From contig JARYGU010000011.1 in NCBI GenBank assembly GCA_033795365.1, positions 1 to 64,000 on the forward strand: a stretch of DNA of 64,000 nt, in the 5' to 3' direction. The notes under the pieces are model-generated. The model saw only the letters and a program-made list of their open reading frames with translations. It did no database searches and was not told the DNA's origin. Below are positions 35,650 through 43,463 of the stretch, one piece after another. The stretch is from JARYGU01 sp033795365 (GTDB taxonomy: Bacteria; Pseudomonadota; Alphaproteobacteria; Rhizobiales; Rhizobiaceae). A program made the translations under genes and the position numbers. Each line of letters begins with the position of its first letter. The stretch's first letter is position 1.

Positions 35650-36555
35650 ATGCTGAAGAAAGCCTTGTTTGCCGCGGTCGCGCTTTCCGTGCTGTCCGGC
35701 TCCGCCCTCGCAGAAGACCTGAAGGTGTTCCGCATCGGCATCCTGGGAGGCGAGAACGAAGCCGACCGCCTCCGGAACTTCCAGTGCCTGAGCGAGAAAC
35801 TGCCCGCTGCAATCGGCGTGGAGAAGGTTTCGCTCTTCCCCGCTGCCGACTACGACGGCGTCGTCCAGGGCCTCCTGGGTGGCACCCTCGACTATGCCGA
35901 ACTGGGCGCATCCGCTTATGCAAAGGTGTACCTTGCCAAGACTGACGCGGTCGAACCGATCCTGACGACCGTGCAGACCGATGGCTCGATGGGCTATCAC
36001 TCGATCATGGTCGCCCGCAAGGACAGCGGCATGACCAAGCTCGAGGACATGAAGGGCAAGAAGCTCGGCTTCGCCGATCCGGACTCTGCCTCCGGCTATC
36101 TCGTCCCGCTCGTCACCCTCCCGGAAGCGGCTGGTGCACCGGTCAAGGAATACTTCGGGTCGACGGGCTTCGGCGGCGGACACGAGAACCTCGTTCTCGA
36201 AGTGGTCAAGGGCAACTTCGACGCGGGCACGACCTGGGGTTCCGGCGTAGGTGAATTCAAGGACGGCTACTCTTCCGGCAACCTGCGCAAGATGGTCGAC
36301 AAGGGCGTGCTCAACATGGACGATCTCGTCGAGCTCTGGAAGTCGCCGCTCATCCCGAACGGCCCGATCGTCGTCCGCACGTCGCTGAATGAAGACATGA
36401 AGACGAAGTTCAAGGAGTTCATGATGAACCTTCCGACGAGCGACCCGGCCTGCTTCTCCGCTATCCAGGGCGGTGACTTCAAGGGCTTTGCGGAAGTCAA
36501 CGTCGACTTCTACAAGCCGATCATCGATGCCCGCAAGGCGACGATCGGCGGTTGA
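35650..36555 (+). CDS. phnD: Phosphonate/phosphate-binding periplasmic protein
   Basis: A 301-residue PhnD-family binding protein from ATG 35650 (GGAGAT six bases upstream). Residues 1-23 form a Sec signal peptide ending SALAED. The mature protein has the PhnD pattern: FRIGILGGENEADRL at the start, YAELGASAYAKVY near 88, and FADPDSASGYLVP near 141, the oxyanion-loop segment also present in AioX. It would bind phosphate, phosphonate or phosphite in the periplasm and deliver it to PhnE1/E2. A terminator-like hairpin follows the stop. Confidence 0.88.
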   Translation: MLKKALFAAVALSVLSGSALAEDLKVFRIGILGGENEADRLRNFQCLSEKLPAAIGVEKVSLFPAADYDGVVQGLLGGTLDYAELGASAYAKVYLAKTDAVEPILTTVQTDGSMGYHSIMVARKDSGMTKLEDMKGKKLGFADPDSASGYLVPLVTLPEAAGAPVKEYFGSTGFGGGHENLVLEVVKGNFDAGTTWGSGVGEFKDGYSSGNLRKMVDKGVLNMDDLVELWKSPLIPNGPIVVRTSLNEDMKTKFKEFMMNLPTSDPACFSAIQGGDFKGFAEVNVDFYKPIIDARKATIGG

Positions 36556-36575
36556 TCGACCCGAGAGCTATGCAA

Positions 36576-36608
36576 GGCCGCCGATCAGAACGTGATCGGC
36601 GGCCTTTT
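36576..36608 (+). terminator. Intra-operon hairpin between phnD1 and phnE1
   Basis: An 11-base perfect stem, GGCCGCCGATC (36576-36586) and GATCGGCGGCC (36594-36604), with a 7-base loop and TTTT. It could act as a partial terminator or as a barrier to 3'-exonucleases, so that the binding protein is made in excess over the permeases. Confidence 0.65.
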
Positions 36609-36633
36609 CCGGAACAGGCGAGCGGGGACGCAA

Positions 36634-37596
36634 ATGCCGACATCGATGACTTCGCCGCCGAGGCTAGGCGAGAGCGGCGCGCTGATCGAGCGCCACTGGC
36701 AGCAGTTGGCCACCCAGCGGATGATCTATTCCCTCCTCGCCGTCGGTCTCCTGCTGGCCGTCGTGACCGGGTCGCTCTGGTTTGCGAACGAGACGAATTC
36801 CGGAAAGTTCTTTGACAGACTGCCCCACTTCTTCGACTTCGTCGACGATCTTCTGCCGCGCGACGGAATGGAGATCTGGAGGGCGCTCTTCGACCTGCCC
36901 TCCCCCTATGATGATGGCAGCTTCAAGTACAACTATCCGGAGGGACGCGCCTATCTGACGGAAAGCCTGTACCTGCCGGAATACTTCCACAAGATGATCG
37001 AGACGCTGAACATCGCTCTCACATCCACGGGCATCGGCCTCGTCTTCGGCTTCGCACTTTCCTTTCTCGCGGCAAAGAACACCATGGCGAACGCCTGGAT
37101 CCGCAGCCCGGTCCGGCGGCTGATGGAGGTCCTCCGTGCATTCCCGGAGGTGGTGATTGCAGGCTTCTTCCTGGCAATTCTTTCTCTTGGCCCCATTCCG
37201 GCTGTCATTGCGGTGTCGATCCACACCATCGGCGCACTGGGCAAGATGTTCTACGAAGTCATCGAGAATGCGGACATGAAGGCGGAGGAAGGACTTCGTG
37301 CAGTCGGGGCCAACTGGTTCGAACGGATGTGGTTCGGCCTCGTTCCGCAGGTGCTGCCGAACTTCATGAGCTACTTCCTGCTACGCCTCGAGATCAACGT
37401 CCGCGCCTCGACCATCATCGGCGCCGTTGGCGGCGGCGGCATCGGGGAGCTCCTTCGCCTATCGATCGGCCAGGGACACGAGGCGAAGACGCTGGCGATC
37501 GTCCTGCTCCTGCTGCTGACGATCATCGCCGTCGATCAGTTCTCCGCGTGGCTCCGCCGTAGGCTCGTCGGCGAACAGGCATTCCAGACCATCTGA
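36634..37596 (+). CDS. phnE: PhnE-type permease 1
   Basis: A 320-residue inner-membrane permease from ATG 36634 (GGGGAC upstream). One membrane segment near residues 30-50 (MIYSLLAVGLLLAVVTG) is followed by a periplasmic stretch and then the binding-protein-dependent transport domain with about five helices. The cytoplasmic coupling loop is ENADMKAEEGLRAVGA near 212. Together with PhnE2 it forms the heterodimeric channel driven by PhnC1. The previous gene ends 78 bases upstream, across the hairpin. Confidence 0.87.
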   Translation: MPTSMTSPPRLGESGALIERHWQQLATQRMIYSLLAVGLLLAVVTGSLWFANETNSGKFFDRLPHFFDFVDDLLPRDGMEIWRALFDLPSPYDDGSFKYNYPEGRAYLTESLYLPEYFHKMIETLNIALTSTGIGLVFGFALSFLAAKNTMANAWIRSPVRRLMEVLRAFPEVVIAGFFLAILSLGPIPAVIAVSIHTIGALGKMFYEVIENADMKAEEGLRAVGANWFERMWFGLVPQVLPNFMSYFLLRLEINVRASTIIGAVGGGGIGELLRLSIGQGHEAKTLAIVLLLLLTIIAVDQFSAWLRRRLVGEQAFQTI

Positions 37597-37607
37597 CGGA
37601 GGCGTCC

Positions 37608-39125
37608 ATGACCATTCTCAATGCAGCCGAGATGGAAGCCGTCGCCGCACGCCATCCGGATATTCTGAAGCGCTCGCCATGGCAGCGGTTCCGAACCCCT
37701 ATCATCGCGCTTGCCTGCGTCCTCTACTTTGTATTCGCCTGGTACTACTTTGCCGTTGGCAAGGTCGTAGGCGGGGCCAACTGGGGCATAGCCGGCAACT
37801 ACCTTGCCGACTGGGTTTCGTACGAGATCAGGCCGGAAATCGGAATCAGCCCGGACGGTGCGATGCAGATCACATATCCGCGCTTCGATCCGATCGGCCC
37901 CAACCCGAACCCGGACTGGCTGAACGCCAAGCGGGAAACGGTTACCCGTACGATCGAGATACTGGCACCCGCGGGCAGTTCCTCGACAACGCCGAAGTCC
38001 GGCTTCAACTTCATGGCTCCCGCCCCCCAACAGCAGACAGGCTCCGACACATCCAATGCGGCGGCCTCCGCGCGTTCCGAGACGCGGAGCGAGGAGGTGG
38101 TGACCGAGGCTGTCATCGAGATGGGAACCTCCCGGACGATCGACATCAGACCCGGCCAGGTCATTCTGAAGCGCGGCAGCGAGACCGCTGTCATCGATCT
38201 GGACAGGGTCGGCGGAGTGGTCCGCATCGACGGTGAGATGCCTGCGTGGCTCGAGCAGCGGCTTCCGGGCGGCCGGGTCATCGCCTATTTCGGCATGTCC
38301 GGTTGGGCAGAGATCGGCGCTGACCGGATCAGAGTACGGAAGCGCTTTCTCGGTTGGGCCAACTTCGTCTTCGATACGAACTCGCCCTTTTTCGGAAAGT
38401 CCGCCGGAGACGTCATATCCCTCATAGCCTCCGGCGAACGCATCGACCCTCAGCAGTCGAACTTGGCTCTGGCCTGGAACAATATCCTCTACAATGCGGA
38501 GTGGCAGCATCTGGACGTTTGGACCAAGCTCCTCCAGACCGTGGTGATGGCATTCATCGGGACTCTCTTCGCGATGTTCGTCGCGTTTCCCCTCTCCTTC
38601 ATCGCCGCCCGGAACATCTTCCGGAACCGTGCCGCCAACCAGGTCGCGAAGCGCTTCTTCGATTTCCTGCGTTCGGTAGACATGCTGATCTGGGCCCTGT
38701 TCTTCACACGCGCCTTCGGGCCCGGACCGCTGGCGGGTATCTCGGCTATCTTCTTCACCGACACCGGAACGCTGGGCAAGCTCTACTCCGAGGCTCTCGA
38801 GAACATCGACGAGAAGCAGCGCGAAGGCGTCCGCTCGGTCGGAGCGCCCCCGGCAGTCGTCCAGCGCTACGGCGTGGTTCCGCAGGTCATGCCCGTCTTC
38901 ATGTCGCAGGCCCTATATTTCTGGGAGTCCAACACGCGGTCGGCGACGATCATCGGAGCGGTCGGCGCCGGCGGCATCGGCCTGAAGCTCTGGGAAGCCA
39001 TGCGCACGAACTCCGACTGGGAGAACGTCGCGTATATGGTCCTGTTGATCCTGATCGTAGTGTTCGTCTTCGACGGGATATCGAACGCCCTGCGATCACG
39101 ACTGATGGGGAGCGGACGGGGCTGA
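37608..39125 (+). CDS. phnE2: PhnE-type permease 2, long form
   Basis: A 505-residue permease, almost twice the usual 270 residues. A membrane segment at about 27-47 is followed by about 230 residues outside the membrane, including PNPNPDWLNAKRE and a Ser/Ala/Gln-rich linker (QQQTGSDTSNAAASARSE near 143-160), and then the transport domain at about 300-500 with coupling loop ENIDEKQREGVRSVGA. S. meliloti phoCDET also has a longer second permease (PhoT). The extra domain probably faces the periplasm and may help docking of PhnD1. GGAGG precedes ATG 37608; it is the last gene of the four-gene operon. Confidence 0.85.
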   Translation: MTILNAAEMEAVAARHPDILKRSPWQRFRTPIIALACVLYFVFAWYYFAVGKVVGGANWGIAGNYLADWVSYEIRPEIGISPDGAMQITYPRFDPIGPNPNPDWLNAKRETVTRTIEILAPAGSSSTTPKSGFNFMAPAPQQQTGSDTSNAAASARSETRSEEVVTEAVIEMGTSRTIDIRPGQVILKRGSETAVIDLDRVGGVVRIDGEMPAWLEQRLPGGRVIAYFGMSGWAEIGADRIRVRKRFLGWANFVFDTNSPFFGKSAGDVISLIASGERIDPQQSNLALAWNNILYNAEWQHLDVWTKLLQTVVMAFIGTLFAMFVAFPLSFIAARNIFRNRAANQVAKRFFDFLRSVDMLIWALFFTRAFGPGPLAGISAIFFTDTGTLGKLYSEALENIDEKQREGVRSVGAPPAVVQRYGVVPQVMPVFMSQALYFWESNTRSATIIGAVGAGGIGLKLWEAMRTNSDWENVAYMVLLILIVVFVFDGISNALRSRLMGSGRG

Positions 39126-39191
39126 CCGCCTGATAGGGTCGTGAGCTCGCAAGGATTCGCTGGATCCGCATCAGTTTGATATGGATTTGCA

Positions 39192-39341
39192 ATGCGTATC
39201 ACTTGGAAGCGAGCGCCCTTGGCGACGATCATCGTGGCGGTGATCGCACTTGTCGCGCTCATCCGGTTCTCGCCGTTCATGGCTCAGGATGCTTGCCTTG
39301 ACGCAGGCGGGGCGTGGATCGAGAGGCGCTGCGTGCATTGA
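39192..39341 (+). CDS. Small membrane protein
   Basis: A 49-residue protein: MRITWKRAPLATIIVAVIAL begins a single membrane helix, and the tail DACLDAGGAWIERRCVH has two Cys residues and a C-(LD)xGGxW pattern found in many short exported proteins of rhizobia. It is likely anchored in the inner membrane with the tail in the periplasm. It follows phnE2 by 66 bases and may belong to the same transcript. Too short to be in most gene predictions. Confidence 0.5.
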   Translation: MRITWKRAPLATIIVAVIALVALIRFSPFMAQDACLDAGGAWIERRCVH

Positions 39342-39800
39342 GAGAGGCCCCCCGCCCGTTCGAGCCCTGCTGACTGCAATGGAGACGACGTTCACCATGC
39401 CTATGCCGACAACGGCCGAACAGGGTGCTATGAGCGCCGAACGCGTGGACCGGCAGGAGACTGTCGAAATCGCTCCGAACGCCCAGAGTAATGGTGACAT
39501 CAACAAGGCCGCGGCACATGTTCGGCACAGACCGCAGCTTCGGGCTGTGCCAGTGCACTGGCGTGACGACTACGACCAGCCCTTCGAGAAGAGCACAGGC
39601 TCATCGAACGCTTTGAAGAGAACCCTTCATACGCCTCAAGTAGAGGTCGCTCCACGGCGATGGATTTCTGCCGGGCCACACGGCCAAACCGCCCAGAGGG
39701 CGGATGATTCCTACTCGGTTTGCAACAACCTGCAGAAGAATAGAGTCATGCCTTCGTTTAGCCGCCAATTCCGCCGGAGTGACATTCAACAGCTCGCCAG
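39342..39800. other. Intergenic region without a confident gene
   Basis: A plus-strand frame spans 39250-39837 and minus-strand frames cover 39277-39558 and 39601-39855, but they have no ribosome site, no domain and poor codon signal. It separates the plus-strand phn operon from the convergent acr3 operon and may hold a decayed gene. Confidence 0.4.
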
Positions 39801-40874
39801 TCACTCCGCCGGAACTCGATCCATATTCGTTCCGTAGTATCGCCTGCCCATCCACAGCGCGGCCTGCACCAGAATGATAAGCACGGGTACCTCGACGAGC
39901 GGACCGATGACCGCTGCGAATGCCACGGGCGAAGCGAGGCCGAAGGCGGCGATAGCCACCGCGATCGCCAGTTCGAAGTTGTTTCCGGCAGCGGTAAACG
40001 CGACCGCCGTCGTCCGGGGATAGTCGGTCCCGACGGACCGAGCCATCACGAAGCTCACGAAGAACATGACCAGGAAGTAGATCGTCAGCGGGATCGCGAT
40101 CAGGACCACGTCGAACGGCAGGCGGACGACGTCGCCGCCCTTGAGGCTGAACATTGCCACGATCGTGAAGAGCAGCGCCGCCAAGGTGATCGGGCTGATC
40201 CTCGGAAGGAACGTCTTTTCGTACCAGTCCCTGCCCTTCGTCGCCGTGAGTACCCGCCGCGACAGGTAGCCCGCGAGGAACGGAATCCCGAGGTAGATGA
40301 GCACTGCTTCGGCGATCGTCCAGAAGGAGACGTCGACGACGCTGCCTTCGAGCCCGAACAGCGGCGGGAGGAATGTCAGGAAGAACCAGGCGTAGACGCT
40401 GAAGAAGAGGATCTGGAAGATCGAATTGAACGCCACAAGACCAGCGACATACTGGTTGTCGCCTCGGGCGAGCTGGTTCCAGACCAGCACCATCGCGATA
40501 CAGCGGGCAAGGCCAATCAGGATAACCCCCGTCATGTATTCAGGGTACCCGCGCAGGAAGATGATCGCGAGTCCGAACATGAGTGTCGGTCCGATGATCC
40601 AGTTCTGCAGGAGCGAGATTGCCAGCACCCGCTTGTCCTCAAAGACGAGGTGGAGCTCCTCGTAACGCACCTTCGCGAGCGGCGGATACATCATGAGGAT
40701 CAGGCCAATCGCGATTGGTATGTTGGTGGTGCCGACCGACATGCTGTTCAGCCAAGCCGGCAGGCCTTCAAAGACCGTTCCGAGGAGGAGTCCCAGAGCC
40801 ATCGCGGCGAAGATCCAGACCGTGAGGTAGCGATCGAGAAATGAAAGGCGGAGCGACGGCTTGGGGGACGACAT
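39801..40874 (-). CDS. acr3: Arsenite efflux transporter, ACR3 family
   Basis: A 357-residue inner-membrane protein from ATG 40874 (AGAGGAAAA upstream) with about ten membrane helices. Typical ACR3 segments are present: FLDRYLTVWIFAAMALG near the N terminus and GLARCIAMVLVWNQLARGD near residue 119, which contains the essential Cys of the transport site. It extrudes arsenite (and probably antimonite) by proton exchange. It is the last gene of the arsR2-arsC-arsC-acr3 operon, so arsenate reduced by the two ArsC enzymes can be exported. It is convergent with the phn operon. Confidence 0.92.
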   Translation of the reverse strand: MSSPKPSLRLSFLDRYLTVWIFAAMALGLLLGTVFEGLPAWLNSMSVGTTNIPIAIGLILMMYPPLAKVRYEELHLVFEDKRVLAISLLQNWIIGPTLMFGLAIIFLRGYPEYMTGVILIGLARCIAMVLVWNQLARGDNQYVAGLVAFNSIFQILFFSVYAWFFLTFLPPLFGLEGSVVDVSFWTIAEAVLIYLGIPFLAGYLSRRVLTATKGRDWYEKTFLPRISPITLAALLFTIVAMFSLKGGDVVRLPFDVVLIAIPLTIYFLVMFFVSFVMARSVGTDYPRTTAVAFTAAGNNFELAIAVAIAAFGLASPVAFAAVIGPLVEVPVLIILVQAALWMGRRYYGTNMDRVPAE

Positions 40875-40945
40875 GGAAGGGTTTTCCTCTGAAAAAAGAT
40901 GCTCCGCCCCGAAGTCGGAGCGGAGACTCAAGGTGCTGGAGGTAT

Positions 40946-41380
40946 TCAGGCGACGCGCTGGCCCTCTGCGTCGATCACGACTTCGCCGTCTTCCTTGGTG
41001 AAGGCGGATCGCTGCGGCGAAGGAAGTATGTCCAGGACAACTTCCGACGGGCGGCAGAGCCTGACGCCAAGCGGCGACACTACGATCGGCCGGTTGATCA
41101 GGATGGGATGCTCCATCATCGCATCGAGGAGTTGCTCGTCCGTCAGGCTCTCGTCCTGAAGACCGAGGTCGGCGTAGGGCGTACCCTTTTCACGCAGCAG
41201 CTCCCGAACGGAGATTCCCATCCGGCCGATCAACTGCACCAGCAGCTCACGGGTGGGAGGCGTCTTCAGATACTCCACGACGTGCGGCTCGATTCCAGCG
41301 TTTCGGATCATGGCGAGCGTGTTGCGGGACGTTCCGCAGTCGGGGTTGTGATAGATGACGATGTCGATCGGGCTGCTCAT
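40946..41380 (-). CDS. arsC: Arsenate reductase, glutaredoxin type
   Basis: A 144-residue ArsC of the E. coli R773 type. IYHNPDCGTSRNTLAMI near residues 9-25 holds the catalytic Cys15, and the family arginines appear in the NRPIVVSPLGVRLCRP segment near 96-111. It reduces arsenate to arsenite using glutathione and glutaredoxin. The start overlaps the stop of the preceding arsC (ATGA at 41380-41377), so translation is coupled. Having both ArsC types in one operon gives two independent electron sources. Confidence 0.92.
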   Translation of the reverse strand: MSSPIDIVIYHNPDCGTSRNTLAMIRNAGIEPHVVEYLKTPPTRELLVQLIGRMGISVRELLREKGTPYADLGLQDESLTDEQLLDAMMEHPILINRPIVVSPLGVRLCRPSEVVLDILPSPQRSAFTKEDGEVVIDAEGQRVA

Positions 41381-41904
41381 GCGACGTCGGACCTCTTCAC
41401 GGAGGAGCCTTCCATCTGGCCGATCTCGTGGAGCTTTGCGGTGAGGCTGAGGCGCTCGAGGCTTTCCACAGGAAGGGCTGCGAAGGCGGCGATGCGAAGC
41501 TTCATGTAACGGAGCGTCTGGCCGAACGCGACGCGCTTCTCGGCGTCGGATCCCTCGACGGCGGCGGGATCCTCGAGACCCCAGTGAGCCGTCATCGGTT
41601 GTCCCGGCCACACCGGGCACGCCTCGCCCGCGGCGTTGTCGCAGACGGTGAAGACGAAATCGAGTTCCGGAGCGCCCGGCTGAGCGAATTCGTCCCAGCT
41701 CTTGGAGCGCAGTCCTTCCACCGGATATCCATGGCCGCTTAGCGTTTCGATCGCCATCGGATGGACCTGCCCTTTAGGGTAGCTACCCGCCGAATAGGCG
41801 ACGAACTTGCCCTTGCCGTCCTTGTTGAGGACGCTCTCGGCAATGATCGATCTGGCCGAATTGCCAGTGCAGAGGAACAGGACGTTGAACGTAGTCTTGG
41901 TCAT
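41377..41904 (-). CDS. arsC: Arsenate reductase, thioredoxin type (LMW phosphatase fold)
   Basis: A 175-residue protein of the low-molecular-weight tyrosine phosphatase fold. VLFLCTGNSARSIIAE near residues 8-23 carries the CX5R catalytic loop, and the second redox cysteines lie in FTVCDNAAGEACPVWPG near 85-101, as in thioredoxin-coupled ArsC. It reduces arsenate to arsenite. ATG 41904 overlaps the arsR2 stop (ATGA). It is upstream of the glutaredoxin-type arsC and acr3 in the same operon. Confidence 0.92.
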   Translation of the reverse strand: MTKTTFNVLFLCTGNSARSIIAESVLNKDGKGKFVAYSAGSYPKGQVHPMAIETLSGHGYPVEGLRSKSWDEFAQPGAPELDFVFTVCDNAAGEACPVWPGQPMTAHWGLEDPAAVEGSDAEKRVAFGQTLRYMKLRIAAFAALPVESLERLSLTAKLHEIGQMEGSSVKRSDVA

Positions 41905-42254
41905 GACGACACCTTCTGTGGAGTGCAGCACGGAGATAGTTCCGCCACGAGCGGGGCACAGAGTTCCGCACGTCCGCCGCAGCAGTCCTTCACGAGATAG
42001 AGCATTACCTCGCGAAGCGCCGCGATATCGGCCCGATATACGATCAGGCGGCTTCGGCGCTCGGCACTAATGAGCCCTGCTCGCGCGAGAACGCTCAAAT
42101 GCGAGGACATCGTGTTCTGCGGAATCGCAAGCATCCTGGCGACATCGCCCGCGGGAATGCCGTCGGGTTCATGCTGCACAAGGAGGTTGAAGGCCTGGAG
42201 CCTCGTGGGCTGGGCCAGTGCCGCGAGGGCGAGAATTGCCTTTTCTTGTTCCAT
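41901..42254 (-). CDS. arsR: ArsR-family repressor
   Basis: A 117-residue ArsR/SmtB regulator. The recognition region is IPQNTMSSHLSVLARAGLI near residues 44-62. Cysteines in VKDCCGGRAELC near 88-99 and in SPCC near the C terminus could form an arsenite site; there is no CVC motif in the recognition helix. It is the first gene of the operon, and an inverted repeat covers its start codon and the divergent upstream region, so it likely represses its own operon. Confidence 0.9.
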   Translation of the reverse strand: MEQEKAILALAALAQPTRLQAFNLLVQHEPDGIPAGDVARMLAIPQNTMSSHLSVLARAGLISAERRSRLIVYRADIAALREVMLYLVKDCCGGRAELCAPLVAELSPCCTPQKVSS

Positions 42255-42276
42255 ATATCCAGATTACTAGATATAT
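42253..42276. promoter_or_regulatory. Candidate ArsR operator of arsR2 operon
   Basis: ATATATC (42253-42259) and GATATAT (42270-42276) form a perfect 7-base inverted repeat with a 10-base spacer. It overlaps the arsR2 start codon and lies 52 bases from the divergent small ORF, so one ArsR dimer could affect both directions. Confidence 0.55.
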
Positions 42277-42328
42277 GGGTCGAGTCAAGGTGCCTGCTTT
42301 ATACGGACGTGTGCGTGTGGAGGATACG

Positions 42329-42499
42329 ATGGTCCCCAGATGGAAGTTGATCTTGTTCTGGATCTGCGTCGCCATCGGCGTGGCGCACGTGGCGGTGGCG
42401 ACAGCGATGTACCTCAGGGAGCCGCATGACAGCGATCCGTCTCCTCCCGGCGGCTGGAACGCTTTTCGATTGGATTCGGAGGAGATCAGGCTAAAGTGA
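42329..42499 (+). CDS. Small membrane protein upstream of aioX
   Basis: A 56-residue protein from ATG 42329 with GGAGG seven bases upstream. Residues about 4-25 (RWKLILFWICVAIGVAHVAV) form one membrane helix; the tail is short and polar and ends EEIRLK. It precedes aioX by 40 bases and is probably expressed with the aioXSR sensor genes. The longer frame (from 42218) overlaps arsR2 and is rejected. No function is known. Confidence 0.5.
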   Translation: MVPRWKLILFWICVAIGVAHVAVATAMYLREPHDSDPSPPGGWNAFRLDSEEIRLK

Positions 42500-42539
42500 G
42501 AACTAGGGCCGTCTCGGGAGGATGGAGCGGGAGGCATCG

Positions 42540-43463
42540 ATGATACCTGCTGACACCGAGGACCACTGTCGGCATGCCAGGGCGGGGAGCCTGACACGCA
42601 GATCGTTCACGACAGGATTCCTCGGCGGATTTGTCGCGGCCTCCTGTCCCGCAGCCAGCTTCGAACTGAGCGCACCGCCACGGGAAGGCTCCATCCGCGT
42701 CGGACTGACGCCTGTGTTCCTTTCCAACGACCTCGAAGTTCTCGACGAGCTGCAAGCCTATCTGGCGGCGGCCATGAAACGGGACGTCCAGCTTGTCACC
42801 CAGCGGACATACCAGGAAGTTACGGCCCTCCTGGTCTCCGGCAATCTCCATGTTGCCTGGATATGCGGCTATCCCTACATGAAATTCCGCAACGAACTCG
42901 AACTGGTGGCGACGCCGGTCTGGCGGGGCCGGCCACTCTACCAGTCCTATCTGATCGTAGGATCCGGGAGCGCCGCAATCACATTCGACGACTGCAGGGG
43001 ACACGTCCATGCATTCTCGGATCCGGATTCGAATTCCGGCTATCTGGTCACGAAAACCTATCTGGCCGAGCGCCATGTCTCCGAGGAGCGGTTTTTCCGC
43101 AAATCCCTGTTCACCTATGGGCACCGCAACGTCATCAGGGCTGTCTCCTCCGGCCTGGCGGACTCCGGCAGCGTGGACGGCTACGTCTGGGAGGTCATGC
43201 GCGAGACGGAGCCCGACCTCGTCTCCCGGACAAGGGTCCTTCTCAAGTCCGCCTGGCACGGGTTTCCTCCCTTCGCGGCGCCTCTCCGGTTGAAGGATAC
43301 GTCCGTTTTCCGGGACATCCAGACAGCGCTTCTGTCGATGAACTCGGACGCGGTAGGCCGTTCGGTGCTCGGCCGTCTTAGACTTGATGGATTCTCAACG
43401 ACCTCCGACGACAGTTACCAGAGCATCGCGGCGAGCATGGATATCGTGCGGAGACTTGGATGA
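42540..43463 (+). CDS. aioX: AioX periplasmic arsenite sensor
   Basis: A 307-residue protein from ATG 42540 (GGGAGG six bases upstream). It has a twin-arginine-like export signal (TRRSFTTGFLGGFVAAS). The mature part is PhnD-like, with VGLTPVFLSNDLEVLD, AWICGYPYMKFRN near residue 107 and FSDPDSNSGYLVT near 162. The Cys in WICGYP corresponds to the arsenite-binding Cys described for AioX of Agrobacterium and Rhizobium NT-26. It binds arsenite in the periplasm and activates AioS. The start of aioS overlaps its stop (ATGA). Its similarity to PhnD proteins encoded in the same island suggests a common origin. Confidence 0.93.
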   Translation: MIPADTEDHCRHARAGSLTRRSFTTGFLGGFVAASCPAASFELSAPPREGSIRVGLTPVFLSNDLEVLDELQAYLAAAMKRDVQLVTQRTYQEVTALLVSGNLHVAWICGYPYMKFRNELELVATPVWRGRPLYQSYLIVGSGSAAITFDDCRGHVHAFSDPDSNSGYLVTKTYLAERHVSEERFFRKSLFTYGHRNVIRAVSSGLADSGSVDGYVWEVMRETEPDLVSRTRVLLKSAWHGFPPFAAPLRLKDTSVFRDIQTALLSMNSDAVGRSVLGRLRLDGFSTTSDDSYQSIAASMDIVRRLG

